A DNA stretch of 43,308 nt from Chitinophagales bacterium (GTDB lineage: Bacteria > Bacteroidota > Bacteroidia > Chitinophagales > Chitinophagaceae): the NCBI GenBank assembly GCA_030832645.1, contig JAURIR010000011.1, positions 1 through 43,308 on the forward strand. The letters are read 5' to 3'. The position numbers and the translations under genes were made by a program. This document shows, piece by piece, positions 16,677 to 25,582 of the stretch. A model generated the notes under the pieces. The model made no database searches. It worked only from the letters and a program-made list of their open reading frames with translations, and was not told the origin of the DNA. Each line of letters begins with the position of its first letter. Positions within the stretch are counted from its first letter, which is position 1.

Positions 16677-18404
16677 TTATTTTAAGCCAAGATCTTGAAT
16701 AATGCTATCAATTCTATCTCCTGCCAATTTCCATGCAGCATCAAAATTTTCAGCTGTATCCAATTTGCCTTGTACACTGAAATAAAATTTTATTTTAGGC
16801 TCTGTGCCGGATGGCCGAGCACTGATCTTACTACCGTCTTCCAATAAAAACTGCAATACATTGCTCTTTGGCAAATCAATAGTACATACCTGTCCATTTG
16901 CTAAATCCTTCGCCTCTTTTTTCTCATAGTCGTACAAGCCGACAACGTTCACTCCCCCAAGCGATTTAGGTGGTTGCGTTCTGAAGGAATCCATCATAGC
17001 AGCTATCTGTGCTTGTCCGTCTCTTCCTTTTTTGGTGATGGAAATCAAATGCTCCCTGAACAACCCATACTCCACGTACAATTCAACCAATTTTGAAAAA
17101 AGCGTTTTTCCTGCATCTTTTTCATAAGCAGCCATTTCACATAAAATAGCAACGGCACTTACAGCATCTTTGTCGCGCAGCTGATCTCCAATCATTAAAC
17201 CATATGACTCTTCCCCACCAATGACATAATTTTCTGTTGCTTCTTTGGATTTAATCAATTCAGCAATCCATTTGAAACCAGTAAGAACATTGTAACAATT
17301 GATATGGTTTTTGGCAGCTATAATATCAATCATATCGGTGGTGACTACTGTTTTGACCACCATATCATTTTCTTTTGCCAATCCTTTTTTCTTGCGAGCT
17401 TCGATCATGTAATTGAAGGCCAATACAGCTGTTTGGTTTCCGTTCATCAGCACCCAGTTTCCATGATGGTCTTTTACACCAATACCCACCCTATCAGCAT
17501 CCGGGTCGGTGCCCAATAGAATATCCGCGTCAATCGACTTTGCTTTTTTCAATCCCAAACTCATTGCTTCACTCTCCTCCGGATTAGGATACACTACAGT
17601 AGGAAAATCACCGTTGGGAACGATTTGCTCCTCAACCAATGAAACATTTTTAAATCCATACGCATCCAACACTTTTGGCACCAATTCAATACCTGTTCCA
17701 TGGATTGGTGTGTATACAATTTTTAGATCTTTTTGTCGGCTTATTACATCAGGATATACACTGAGATTTTTTACCATGTTGATGTATGCCTCATCCATTT
17801 CTTCTCCAATCAAATGAATATTGTGTTCCCCGCCTTTCCATTTGACATCATCCACACTCGCAATTTTCTCTACTTCGACAATCACATTTTTATCGTGTGG
17901 TGGAACCAATTGTCCACCGTCGTTGAAATACGCTTTGTATCCGTTGTATTCTTTTGGGTTGTGAGAAGCTGTGCAAACTACTCCTCCAAGGCATGACATA
18001 TGTCGTATGGTAAATGATAATTCAGGTGTGGGCCGCAATGCCTTGAATAAAAAAACCTGGATGCCATTTGCTGCCATCACATTGGCGGTGATTTCAGCAA
18101 ACAAACGACTGTTATTTCTGCTGTCGTGGGCTATTGCTACTCTCAGCTGTTGATTTGGAAACATGTTGATCAGGTAATTGGCAAAGCCCTGAGTAGCCAT
18201 TCCAATCGTATATTGATTGATTCTGTTGGTACCCACGCCCATTATACCCCGCAATCCTCCGGTTCCAAATTCAAGGTTTTTATAAAAGGCATCTGCCAAT
18301 TCATTTGGATTCTCTGCTTGAAGAGTTCTGATTGTAAATTTTGTTGCCTCGTCGTAATTACCACTCAACCAAGCCGCCACTTTTTGCTGTACATCCTGCT
18401 CCAT
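16677..18404 (-). CDS. phospho-sugar mutase (phosphoglucomutase/phosphomannomutase, PGM2-like)
   Basis: Interconverts hexose-1- and hexose-6-phosphates through a phosphoserine intermediate, linking glycolysis to glycogen and sugar-nucleotide synthesis. 575 residues, the length of the PGM2/PgcA-like subgroup. The active-site Ser147 lies in TASHNPKEYNG, the Mg-binding loop is DPDADR (300-305), the sugar-binding loop is GGEESYG (near 396-402), and the phosphate-binding C-terminal motif is RPSGTEPKIKFY. All four domains are represented. Whether glucose or mannose is the main substrate cannot be decided. A TAATTTTG box lies 17 nt upstream; pcm follows. Confidence 0.93.
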   Translation of the reverse strand: MEQDVQQKVAAWLSGNYDEATKFTIRTLQAENPNELADAFYKNLEFGTGGLRGIMGVGTNRINQYTIGMATQGFANYLINMFPNQQLRVAIAHDSRNNSRLFAEITANVMAANGIQVFLFKALRPTPELSFTIRHMSCLGGVVCTASHNPKEYNGYKAYFNDGGQLVPPHDKNVIVEVEKIASVDDVKWKGGEHNIHLIGEEMDEAYINMVKNLSVYPDVISRQKDLKIVYTPIHGTGIELVPKVLDAYGFKNVSLVEEQIVPNGDFPTVVYPNPEESEAMSLGLKKAKSIDADILLGTDPDADRVGIGVKDHHGNWVLMNGNQTAVLAFNYMIEARKKKGLAKENDMVVKTVVTTDMIDIIAAKNHINCYNVLTGFKWIAELIKSKEATENYVIGGEESYGLMIGDQLRDKDAVSAVAILCEMAAYEKDAGKTLFSKLVELYVEYGLFREHLISITKKGRDGQAQIAAMMDSFRTQPPKSLGGVNVVGLYDYEKKEAKDLANGQVCTIDLPKSNVLQFLLEDGSKISARPSGTEPKIKFYFSVQGKLDTAENFDAAWKLAGDRIDSIIQDLGLK

Positions 18405-18420
18405 GAATAAAATATTTTTG

Positions 18421-18428
18421 CAAAATTA
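18421..18428 (-). promoter_or_regulatory. -7 box (TAATTTTG) of the phospho-sugar mutase
   Basis: Exact TAnnTTTG match on the minus strand between the phosphoribosyltransferase stop and the mutase ATG. Predicted start near 18416; no clear -33 element. Confidence 0.5.
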
Positions 18429-18449
18429 ATAATAGTATCTCAGACCTTT

Positions 18450-18944
18450 TTATTCCAAATAAGCACCTTGAAGCTCTCCGTTTTTAAATTCTACACATAT
18501 ATGATCTTCCAGGGTAGTTGACAAGGAAACACCCACATAATCAACATGTACCGGATAGGTTTTATAGCTTCTTTCCACCAATATGGCAGTCTGTATATTT
18601 TTTGGAGATTGCGAAAGGATTGGTTGAATAGCGTACAATAAAGACTTACCGCTGTTCACTACATCATCCACAATAACTACATTTTGGTTATGGAATTTTA
18701 CCGAGGAATCAATTTTGCAATCAATGGGATTAGACTTATCCAGTAAAATGGCAGAGAGCTCGACTTTAAAAGATGAAATCTCCTCGAGTACTTTTTTCAA
18801 CTCTAGCGCAAGCAAGTACCCGTTCTCTTTGATACCAGCTAAATGAATGGAGGTAATAGTTGGATTTCTTTCTAAAATTTGAAATGCGATTCGACGCATT
18901 TTCATATGGGCTTTTTCGGCAGTTAATATATATTTCTTGTTCAT
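18450..18944 (-). CDS. phosphoribosyltransferase family protein (PyrR-like)
   Basis: 164 residues with a type I PRTase fold. The PRPP-binding signature VVIVDDVVNSGKSLLYAI (about 89-106) has both acidic residues and the following S/G-rich loop. The N-terminal part (ILTAEKAHMKMRRIAFQIL) resembles PyrR and related uracil-type PRTases, but the length and region do not identify the base. No pyrimidine operon or attenuator is next to it. It may act as a nucleobase salvage enzyme or as a regulator; I cannot separate these. It is divergent from the Fe-S gene at 19000, with 55 bp between. Confidence 0.85.
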   Translation of the reverse strand: MNKKYILTAEKAHMKMRRIAFQILERNPTITSIHLAGIKENGYLLALELKKVLEEISSFKVELSAILLDKSNPIDCKIDSSVKFHNQNVVIVDDVVNSGKSLLYAIQPILSQSPKNIQTAILVERSYKTYPVHVDYVGVSLSTTLEDHICVEFKNGELQGAYLE

Positions 18945-18999
18945 TTTTCAGCTTATTTGTCTATTACATCCTGTAATTTAGCATAACTAAGTTTTCTGC

Positions 19000-20310
19000 A
19001 TGTTTATTTTCCAACAAATTCTTTTTTCGACCCTATTGATTGTTGCCATTTATCTTTTTGCAAAGAGAATGGGAATGATCAGAAAATTGATATTGATGGG
19101 GCAACCGGAAGAGATCAATACAAATACACTGCAACGCTGGAAAAACGTTTTACTTCTAGCATTTGGACAAAAAAAAATGTTCAAAAATACGTTGGTTGCT
19201 GTTTTGCATTTATTTGTCTATGTAGGCTTTGTTGTCATCAATATTGAAATGATCGAAATAGTATCAGATGGCATCTTTGGTACACATCGAATACTATTTC
19301 AACTCTTTCCATCCTATTATCCTTTACTGATCAATTTATTTGAATTTTTGGCCGTTTCCGTTATACTTGCCTGCGTTGTATTTCTAGCCAGAAGGAATAT
19401 GGTGAAAGTAAAGCGACTCATTTCAAATGATATCAAAGGATGGCCTTCAACAGATGCTAATTTTATTCTTATCACCGAGATTATTCTAATGCTGTTTTTT
19501 TTGCAAATGAATGCAGCCGATACAGTATTACAATCGAAAGGAGTTGCCCCCTATTCAGAGCATCTCACAGGACATTTTTACTTTTCGTATTTTTTTCATC
19601 ATTTATTTGATGGCTTTTCTATACAAACACTGGTATTGACGGAAAGACTAAGTTGGTGGTGTCATATCATCGGTGTATTGGCATTTCTAAATTATTTAAC
19701 CTGGTCGAAGCATCTTCATATCATACTTGCATTTCCCAATGCATATTTTTCTAGATCTGAGCCACAGGGGAAAATGAAAAACATGCCTTCTGTACAGGAC
19801 GAAGTAAAATATGCATTTCATCCTGAGCTGGCTCCAACAAGCAGTGCACAGACGCCTTTATTTGGAGCAAAAGATATTGATGAATTATCCTGGAAAAACA
19901 TTCTGGATGCGTTCAGTTGTACAGAATGCGGCAGATGCTCATCCGCTTGTCCTGCTAACCAAACAGGTAAACTGCTTTCTCCCAGAAAGATCATGATGTC
20001 GACACGCGACAGAGCAGAAGAAATTGCGCATAAAATATCAAAAGGCATTCAATGGAAAGAAGAAAATAGAACCCTGTTTGATTATATATCCGAAGAAGAA
20101 CTTAGAGCATGTACCACTTGTAATGCTTGCGTGGAAGCATGCCCAGTGAGTATCGAACCCTTGGATATTATTGTACAGTTGAGGAGACATCTCATCATGG
20201 AAAAAAGTTCTTCGCCGCAAGAATGGACAGCAATGTTTGGTAACATGGAGAACAATTTTGCTCCTTGGAAATTTTCACCCGATCAAAGAATCAATTGGAC
20301 AAAACAATAA
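19000..20310 (+). CDS. membrane-bound (Fe-S)-binding protein, NarI/HdrC-like
   Basis: 436 residues. The N-terminal half (about 1-250) has five or six membrane helices with scattered histidines (H70, H222, H238) resembling the nitrate-reductase gamma/HdrE cytochrome b fold; heme binding is inferred. The C-terminal half holds two ferredoxin-type clusters: C307-C310-C313-C317 (CTECGRCSSACP) and C371-C374-C377-C381 (CTTCNACVEACP), as in HdrC and glycolate oxidase Fe-S subunits. It probably passes electrons between the quinone pool and the CCG protein encoded 1 nt downstream. No catalytic flavoprotein is encoded alongside, so the donor or acceptor is unknown. ATG start; weak -7 box TAATTTAG at 18974-18981. 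Confidence 0.88.
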   Translation: MFIFQQILFSTLLIVAIYLFAKRMGMIRKLILMGQPEEINTNTLQRWKNVLLLAFGQKKMFKNTLVAVLHLFVYVGFVVINIEMIEIVSDGIFGTHRILFQLFPSYYPLLINLFEFLAVSVILACVVFLARRNMVKVKRLISNDIKGWPSTDANFILITEIILMLFFLQMNAADTVLQSKGVAPYSEHLTGHFYFSYFFHHLFDGFSIQTLVLTERLSWWCHIIGVLAFLNYLTWSKHLHIILAFPNAYFSRSEPQGKMKNMPSVQDEVKYAFHPELAPTSSAQTPLFGAKDIDELSWKNILDAFSCTECGRCSSACPANQTGKLLSPRKIMMSTRDRAEEIAHKISKGIQWKEENRTLFDYISEEELRACTTCNACVEACPVSIEPLDIIVQLRRHLIMEKSSSPQEWTAMFGNMENNFAPWKFSPDQRINWTKQ

Positions 20311-20311
20311 T

Positions 20312-21094
20312 ATGGAAGTTCCTATTTGGTCAGAAGAAGTCAGCAAAGGCAATCAACCCGAAATTTTATTTTGGGTAGGATGTGCAGGTAGTTTTGATGC
20401 AAGAGCGCAATCAATAACCAGAGCTTTTGTAACGATCCTCAATAAAGTCGGAATTTCCTATGCGATTTTAGGCAATGAAGAAATGTGTACCGGAGATCCT
20501 GCACGAAGAGCAGGCAATGAATTCCAATTTCAAATGTTGGCTTATCAAAATATTCAACTTCTCAACCAATACAATATCAAGAAAATTGTAACTGCCTGCC
20601 CACATTGTTTCAATACCTTAAAAAATGAATACCCAGAGTTAGGAGGAAAATATGAAGTCATTCATCACACCACACTTTTGCAGGAGTTGATCGACGAAGG
20701 AAAAATAAAGATCAAAGAAGGAGGCGTTTTTAAAGGAAAAAAAATCACCTACCACGATTCTTGTTATTTAGGCAGAAGCAATCATATTTACGAAGCACCC
20801 AGAAAAGTAATTGAAGCATTGGATGCATCGCTCGTGGAAATGAAAAGATGCAAAAGCAATGGTCTCTGTTGCGGAGCAGGCGGCGCACAGATGTTCAAGG
20901 AGGAAGAGAAAGGAACAACGAGAGTAAATCTGGAAAGAACGAAAGAAGCCGTTGAAACCAACGCGTCTATCATTGCTGCTGCGTGTCCTTTTTGTAATAC
21001 CATGATGAGCGATGGAGTGAAATTAAAGGAACAAGAAAAAAACATACAAGTCTTAGATATTGCTGAATTAGTTGCACAATCTATCGCAGAATGA
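20312..21094 (+). CDS. (Fe-S)-binding protein with two CCG domains, HdrB-like
   Basis: 260 residues from the ATG at 20312, one base after the previous stop; an in-frame ATG at 20237 inside the preceding gene is unlikely. Two cysteine-rich CCG-type domains are seen: C24, C59, C96 and C99 (ACPHC), then C151, C186-C187 (LCCGAGG), C225 and C228 (ACPFC). This spacing is that of HdrB and related subunits, which bind a noncubane [4Fe-4S] cluster and act on disulfides or quinones. The first domain has GDP instead of CCG around C59, so it may lack a cluster. It forms a module with the membrane Fe-S protein and the overlapping downstream gene. Substrate unknown. Confidence 0.88.
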   Translation: MEVPIWSEEVSKGNQPEILFWVGCAGSFDARAQSITRAFVTILNKVGISYAILGNEEMCTGDPARRAGNEFQFQMLAYQNIQLLNQYNIKKIVTACPHCFNTLKNEYPELGGKYEVIHHTTLLQELIDEGKIKIKEGGVFKGKKITYHDSCYLGRSNHIYEAPRKVIEALDASLVEMKRCKSNGLCCGAGGAQMFKEEEKGTTRVNLERTKEAVETNASIIAAACPFCNTMMSDGVKLKEQEKNIQVLDIAELVAQSIAE

Positions 21095-21600
21095 ACTTAG
21101 AATATAAACATTTGATCCCTGATGACATGAGCGCTGGCTCTCGTGTATGGATATACCAATCCAATAGAAAATTTACCCTTACGGAAGCCCTATCTCTGGA
21201 AAACACCTTCGAAGAGTTCACCAGCCAATGGAAATCGCATGGAACACCTGTGAAAGGTTTTGCAACCCTATTTTTTGGACAATTCATTGTTTTGATGGCA
21301 GACGAAGAACAAACCGGGGTGAGCGGATGCAGCACCGATAGTTCGGTACGAATGATCAAATCGATTGAATCTGCCTACCAAGTAGCGCTTTTTGAAAGAA
21401 CGAACCTTGCATTCATTGTAAAGGACAAGATTGAACTGCTCCCAATCAACCAACTCCAATACGCAGTTGAAAAAGGGTTTTTACAGTCAAACACCCTCTT
21501 TTTTGATAATTCTATCTCTACGAAACAAGACTTACTTACAAAATGGATTGTTCCCTTGTCATCCTCGTGGCTTGGGAAACGTTATCAGATCGAAAATTAA
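21091..21600 (+). CDS. uncharacterised Bacteroidota protein with a GCSTDSS motif (often mislabelled ABC transporter ATPase)
   Basis: 169 residues, soluble. The start codon overlaps the stop of the HdrB-like gene (ATGA), so translation is coupled. Recognisable family features are the opening DDMSAGSRVWIYQSNRKFT, the central VSGCSTDSSVRMIK (Cys80, Asp83, Ser84, Ser85) and the C-terminal WIVPLSSSWLGKRY. To my knowledge homologues are named ABC transporter ATPase in databases, but there is no Walker A, Walker B or ABC signature. The single cysteine in a strongly patterned motif suggests a catalytic or metal/thiol role (inference). Context implies a partner of the Fe-S module. Confidence 0.85.
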   Translation: MNLEYKHLIPDDMSAGSRVWIYQSNRKFTLTEALSLENTFEEFTSQWKSHGTPVKGFATLFFGQFIVLMADEEQTGVSGCSTDSSVRMIKSIESAYQVALFERTNLAFIVKDKIELLPINQLQYAVEKGFLQSNTLFFDNSISTKQDLLTKWIVPLSSSWLGKRYQIEN

Positions 21601-21610
21601 CTGATGACAA

Positions 21611-21641
21611 TTTGTCACTTACGCTCTTTTTACTAATTTTG
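21611..21641 (+). promoter_or_regulatory. miaB promoter (TTTG, 19 bp, TAATTTTG)
   Basis: TTTG at 21611-21614, a 19-bp spacer and TAATTTTG at 21634-21641. The -7 box ends 4 nt before the miaB ATG, so transcription is predicted to begin at or next to the start codon. Confidence 0.8.
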
Positions 21642-21645
21642 CAGC

Positions 21646-23064
21646 ATGTTAGAAGTAGAGCAAAAAGTGATCGATGAATTGCGCCAGGGCGAGGCCTATG
21701 AGGGCATTCAGGGTGAAGGGCTCCATGCGGAAAAAAGGTTTTACATCGAAAGCTATGGCTGTCAGATGAATTTCAGCGACAGCGAAATCATTGCCTCCAT
21801 TTTACAAACGAGTGGATTCGGATCTACCAGAAATGTTGACCAGGCCGATCTGATCTTATTGAATACTTGCTCCATTCGAGAGAAGGCCGAACAAACAATT
21901 AGAAAAAGACTCACTGAATTTAAAAAAATAAAGAAGCAAAACCCTGGTTTGCTAATCGGGATATTGGGCTGCATGGCAGAGCGTCTCAAAAGCAAATTAT
22001 TAGAGGAAGAGAAATTGGTTGATATTGTTGTAGGTCCGGATGCCTATCGAACCCTTCCTGGCTTGATTGAAGAAGCAGAAACCGGAACCAAAGCGGTTAA
22101 TGTGTTACTTAGCCGCGAAGAAACCTATGCAGATATCTCCCCTGTCCGCATCAACTCCAATGGCATCAACGCTTTTGTGAGCATCATGCGAGGCTGCAAT
22201 AATATGTGCGCTTTTTGTGTGGTACCCTTTACCAGAGGAAGAGAAAGAAGCAGGGACAATATTTCCATTATAAATGAATGCAAAGATTTGTTTCAACGCG
22301 GGTTCAAAGAAGTGACTTTGCTAGGACAAAACGTTGATAGCTATTACTGGGTAGACCCCATCACCAATCATGCGGTTGACTTCGCAATGCTTTTGGAGCA
22401 AGTGGCTCTGATCAGTCCGAACATGCGCGTCAGGTTCAGCACCTCGCACCCAAAAGATATTACAGAAAAGGTATTGCAAACGATGAAATCCTATCACAAC
22501 ATTTGCAAATACATTCATCTTCCTGTTCAAAGCGGTTCTACGCGCATTCTTCAACTGATGAATCGCACCTACACCAGAGAATGGTACTTGGCGAAAGTGA
22601 AAAGAATCAAGGAAATAATGCCCGATTGTGCCATCAGCTCGGATATTATTGCTGGATTTTGTACGGAGGATGACCAAGATCATTTGGATACATTGGACGT
22701 GATGCGTATTTCGATGTACGAATACAGTTACATGTTTGCCTATTCTGAACGTCCCGGAACCTTAGCAGCAAAACGCTACAAAGACGATGTGCCAGAAGAA
22801 GTCAAAAAGAAAAGATTAGAGGAGATTGTTTCACTTCAAAACAAACTTTCGTTTGAGAGCAATCTAAAAGATATAGGCAAAAAAGTTGAAGTACTAATTG
22901 AAGGTGACTCCAAGAAAAGCAATCTTCAATGGATGGGAAGAAACAGTCAATACAAAGTAGTTGTTTTTGATAAATCAGACAGTTCACTTCAACCTGGCGA
23001 TTACGCTTGGGTAGAAGTAACCGATTGTACGCAGGGCACCTTACTTGGCAAATTGGTATCCTAA
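21646..23064 (+). CDS. miaB: tRNA-2-methylthio-N6-dimethylallyladenosine synthase
   Basis: Radical SAM enzyme adding the methylthio group to i6A37 of tRNAs reading UNN codons. 472 residues. The N-terminal MTTase domain has the three auxiliary-cluster cysteines C39 (SYGCQMN), C75 (NTCSIREKA) and C109 (ILGCMAER). The radical SAM triad is C184, C188 and C191 in [19 protein letters not shown] domain closes the protein (about 405-470). The sequence [12 protein letters not shown] distinguishes MiaB from RimO and MtaB. The start ATG coincides with the predicted transcription start, and the next Met (about residue 41) would remove the first cluster ligand, so a leaderless mRNA is likely. First gene of a run to secG. 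Confidence 0.96.
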   Translation: MLEVEQKVIDELRQGEAYEGIQGEGLHAEKRFYIESYGCQMNFSDSEIIASILQTSGFGSTRNVDQADLILLNTCSIREKAEQTIRKRLTEFKKIKKQNPGLLIGILGCMAERLKSKLLEEEKLVDIVVGPDAYRTLPGLIEEAETGTKAVNVLLSREETYADISPVRINSNGINAFVSIMRGCNNMCAFCVVPFTRGRERSRDNISIINECKDLFQRGFKEVTLLGQNVDSYYWVDPITNHAVDFAMLLEQVALISPNMRVRFSTSHPKDITEKVLQTMKSYHNICKYIHLPVQSGSTRILQLMNRTYTREWYLAKVKRIKEIMPDCAISSDIIAGFCTEDDQDHLDTLDVMRISMYEYSYMFAYSERPGTLAAKRYKDDVPEEVKKKRLEEIVSLQNKLSFESNLKDIGKKVEVLIEGDSKKSNLQWMGRNSQYKVVVFDKSDSSLQPGDYAWVEVTDCTQGTLLGKLVS

Positions 23065-23076
23065 AAGAAAATAACG

Positions 23077-24339
23077 ATGGATTTACAATCTTTAAAAAAT
23101 AGGTTTGGCATCATAGGTAATTCACCTGCATTGAATTACGCTTTGCAAGTAGCATCACAAGTTGCCAATACTGATTTAACTGTTTTAATTGTTGGAGAAA
23201 GCGGCGTTGGTAAAGAAATATTCTCTCAGATCATTCATGCACTTTCACCCAGAAAGCACAATCCTTTTATAGCAGTGAACTGCGGTGCTATTCCTGAGGG
23301 AACAATTGATTCGGAATTATTTGGACACGAAAAAGGATCTTTTACAGGAGCAGTAGATGCCAGAAAAGGTTATTTCGAAACAGTGAATGGCGGAACCTTG
23401 TTCATGGATGAAATTGGTGAAATGCCTTTGGGCACACAAGCACGCTTATTACGTGTTTTGGAAAACGCTGAATTCATCCGTGTTGGATCTTCCAAAGTAC
23501 AAAAAACGGATGTGCGTGTGATTGCTGCTACCAACAAGGATTTACTCATCGCAACACAATCCAATAAATTTAGAGAAGACCTCTATTACCGTTTAAACAC
23601 AGTGCCCATCAGAGTACCTTCCTTAAGAGAAAGAAAAGAAGATATTATTTTATTATTCAGAAAATTCGCGGTTGATTTTGCTGAAAAATACCGCACCAGC
23701 CCTATTCAACTTACCGAAGAAGCCAAGCAAGTTTTATTGAATTATCCCTGGCCAGGTAATGTGAGAGAGTTAAAAAATATCGCAGAGCAGATTTCTGTTC
23801 TTGCAGAAGACAAATCAATCTCTGCGAATGAAATGGAAAAATTTCTTCCAAAATCAACACAACATAATCTCCCCATTTTAGTGGGAGCCAATCAACCAGG
23901 AGTAGGAAAAGCAGAATTCATGAACGAAAGAGATATCCTTTATAAATTATTCTTTGATTTAAAAAAGGATGTCACCGAAATGAAGAAAATGTTTTTCGAA
24001 ATGGTTCAAAATCCATCCATGGCCTCATCTGTATCTCAAATGGTGGAAGACAATTACAGACAGGAAATTCCTTTTTCAGGAAGACCAATGCACGATAACG
24101 CATCCCACAACAATATACTACCCGTCCATTCTAGTCAGCCAGTAATTCTTTCCGACAACAGAGACCTGGAAGAATCGATTGTAGTGGACGAATCACTCAA
24201 CATAATGGATAAAGAAAAAGAGTTGATTGAAAAAGCATTGAAAAAGCATAAGGGAAAAAGAAAAGATGCTGCATCTGATTTGGGTATCAGCGAAAGAACG
24301 CTTTACAGAAAATTAAAGGAATATGATATTGAAGACTGA
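23077..24339 (+). CDS. sigma-54-dependent transcriptional activator (AAA+ and Fis-type HTH)
   Basis: 420 residues. The AAA+ domain begins within the first 40 residues: Walker A GESGVGKE (40-47), the sigma-54 contact loop GSFTGA (87-92; Ser in place of the usual Ala), Walker B LFMDEIGE (108-115), and an arginine-finger region RVGSSKVQKTDVRVIAATN. After a linker (about 255-380), the C-terminus carries a Fis-type helix-turn-helix (KDAASDLGISERTLYRKLKE). There is no receiver or sensor domain, so control must be by partner proteins or level. In Bacteroidota this activator is commonly located beside lptE and secG as here. Targets unknown; I found no clear -24/-12 promoter in the window. Confidence 0.93.
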   Translation: MDLQSLKNRFGIIGNSPALNYALQVASQVANTDLTVLIVGESGVGKEIFSQIIHALSPRKHNPFIAVNCGAIPEGTIDSELFGHEKGSFTGAVDARKGYFETVNGGTLFMDEIGEMPLGTQARLLRVLENAEFIRVGSSKVQKTDVRVIAATNKDLLIATQSNKFREDLYYRLNTVPIRVPSLRERKEDIILLFRKFAVDFAEKYRTSPIQLTEEAKQVLLNYPWPGNVRELKNIAEQISVLAEDKSISANEMEKFLPKSTQHNLPILVGANQPGVGKAEFMNERDILYKLFFDLKKDVTEMKKMFFEMVQNPSMASSVSQMVEDNYRQEIPFSGRPMHDNASHNNILPVHSSQPVILSDNRDLEESIVVDESLNIMDKEKELIEKALKKHKGKRKDAASDLGISERTLYRKLKEYDIED

Positions 24340-24853
24340 AAATACCATTCGATCCTTTCGTATTGTAATCCTTTTATTAATGGGTTTAATAGGATTTCAG
24401 GGAACCTGTCGCTATTCATTGAAAGACGCTGCTCCTATCCCTGCGGATATAAAAACTGTCAAAGTTTTTTTTATTGAAAACAAGGCAAGATACATCAACC
24501 CTCAATTGAGTCCTAAGTTAACCGACAAACTCAGACAGAAAATTGTGAACCAAACAAGGTTGTCACAAACAAACGATGAAGCAGACTATGAAATCAGCGG
24601 CTACATCAGCGATTACTCTGTGAGCACTTCCGGTATCTCTCAACAACAAGTTGCCAGTAACAACTTAAACGTAACTGTTCACATTGTTTTTCGAAACAGG
24701 AAAGATGAAAAAAAGAATTTTGAAACCGATATTACCCGAAATTTCCCCTTTTCAGCCACCAAAAGCTTAACGCAGGCAGAGCTTGATTTGAATGATCAGA
24801 TGGTAAACAATATTTCGGATGAAATATTCAACCGAATTTTTTCCAATTGGTAA
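24323..24853 (+). CDS. lptE: LptE family lipoprotein (LPS assembly)
   Basis: 176 residues. Probable outer-membrane lipoprotein that plugs the LptD barrel for LPS export. The N-terminal hydrophobic segment (about 12-27) is followed by Cys29 in GTCRYSL, a relaxed lipobox, then a basic/polar lipoprotein body with the family pattern IKTVKVFFIENKARYINPQLSPKLTDKLRQKI and ADYEISGYISDYSVS. The gene overlaps the activator by 17 nt, suggesting coupled translation. The family is divergent from proteobacterial LptE, so naming relies on Bacteroidota homologues and context. Confidence 0.85.
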   Translation: MILKTENTIRSFRIVILLLMGLIGFQGTCRYSLKDAAPIPADIKTVKVFFIENKARYINPQLSPKLTDKLRQKIVNQTRLSQTNDEADYEISGYISDYSVSTSGISQQQVASNNLNVTVHIVFRNRKDEKKNFETDITRNFPFSATKSLTQAELDLNDQMVNNISDEIFNRIFSNW

Positions 24854-24871
24854 AGATGTTAAATTAGCAGG

Positions 24872-25582
24872 ATGGCAAAAGAGACCGACTATTTGGTGCA
24901 ATCACTTTTTGAAAGGGAAAGTTTCAATGAACTTACCTTGGATGAATTAAAGGGAATGACCGAGGAATATCCCTATGCCTCTATTTTACATTATCTCTAC
25001 ACAAAAAAATTAAGATCTTCTCTGCATATTGGATTTCAAGAAGCTGTTTCACATACAGCACTTTTCTTCCAGCATCCACAATGGCTACAGTATCAATTGA
25101 ACGATGAAGGCGAGATGGGGGTTTTCAAGAAAAATAATTTTGAACAAAGCAATTCTGCTCTTCAAGAAGAAAGAGAAGACGAAGTTTTGGTAGAAGAGGA
25201 ACCATTGAACATTCCAATTGAGCCCTACCATACAGTCGACTATTTTGCGTCACAAGGTATCAAACTTTCAAAAGAAGAACAGAAAGATGAGCTAGCCAGG
25301 AAGGTACAGAGTTTCACAGCTTGGCTCAGGACAATGAAAAGGATGCAGCCCGCTCCAGAAAACACCACCCATAAAAATATTGATGAGATTTTTGGCAATA
25401 ATTCAGAACCCACTGAAAAGGAAGACAACGAAGTGTTTACCGAGGCCATGGCAGATGTCTATTTAAAGCAGGGGTTAAGAGAAAAAGCCATTGAAGTATA
25501 CAAGAAATTAAGTTTGCAAAATCCTGCCAATCGTGCTACTTTTGCCGTCAAGATTGAACTTATTAAAGAAAATAAGATATGA
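24872..25582 (+). CDS. hypothetical protein with a C-terminal TPR-like repeat
   Basis: 236 residues, acidic and soluble, with no signal peptide. The C-terminal 45 residues (AMADVYLKQGLREKAIEVYKKLSLQNPAN) match one tetratricopeptide unit; a second, weaker helical pair may precede it. The N-terminal half (YLVQSLFERESFNELTLDELKGMTEEYPYASILHYLYTKKL) is helical and has counterparts beside secG in related genomes. The stop overlaps the secG start (ATGA). Function unknown; a scaffolding role near secretion or LPS transport is only suggested by neighbourhood. Confidence 0.8.
   Translation: MAKETDYLVQSLFERESFNELTLDELKGMTEEYPYASILHYLYTKKLRSSLHIGFQEAVSHTALFFQHPQWLQYQLNDEGEMGVFKKNNFEQSNSALQEEREDEVLVEEEPLNIPIEPYHTVDYFASQGIKLSKEEQKDELARKVQSFTAWLRTMKRMQPAPENTTHKNIDEIFGNNSEPTEKEDNEVFTEAMADVYLKQGLREKAIEVYKKLSLQNPANRATFAVKIELIKENKI

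Noticed and set aside
18450-18944. PyrR attenuation system
   Set aside because: No pyrimidine genes or attenuator hairpins next to the phosphoribosyltransferase, so only the family name is kept.
20237-20311. Longer start (ATG 20237) for the HdrB-like protein
   Set aside because: It would overlap the upstream gene by 74 nt and add non-conserved residues; ATG 20312 directly follows the stop.
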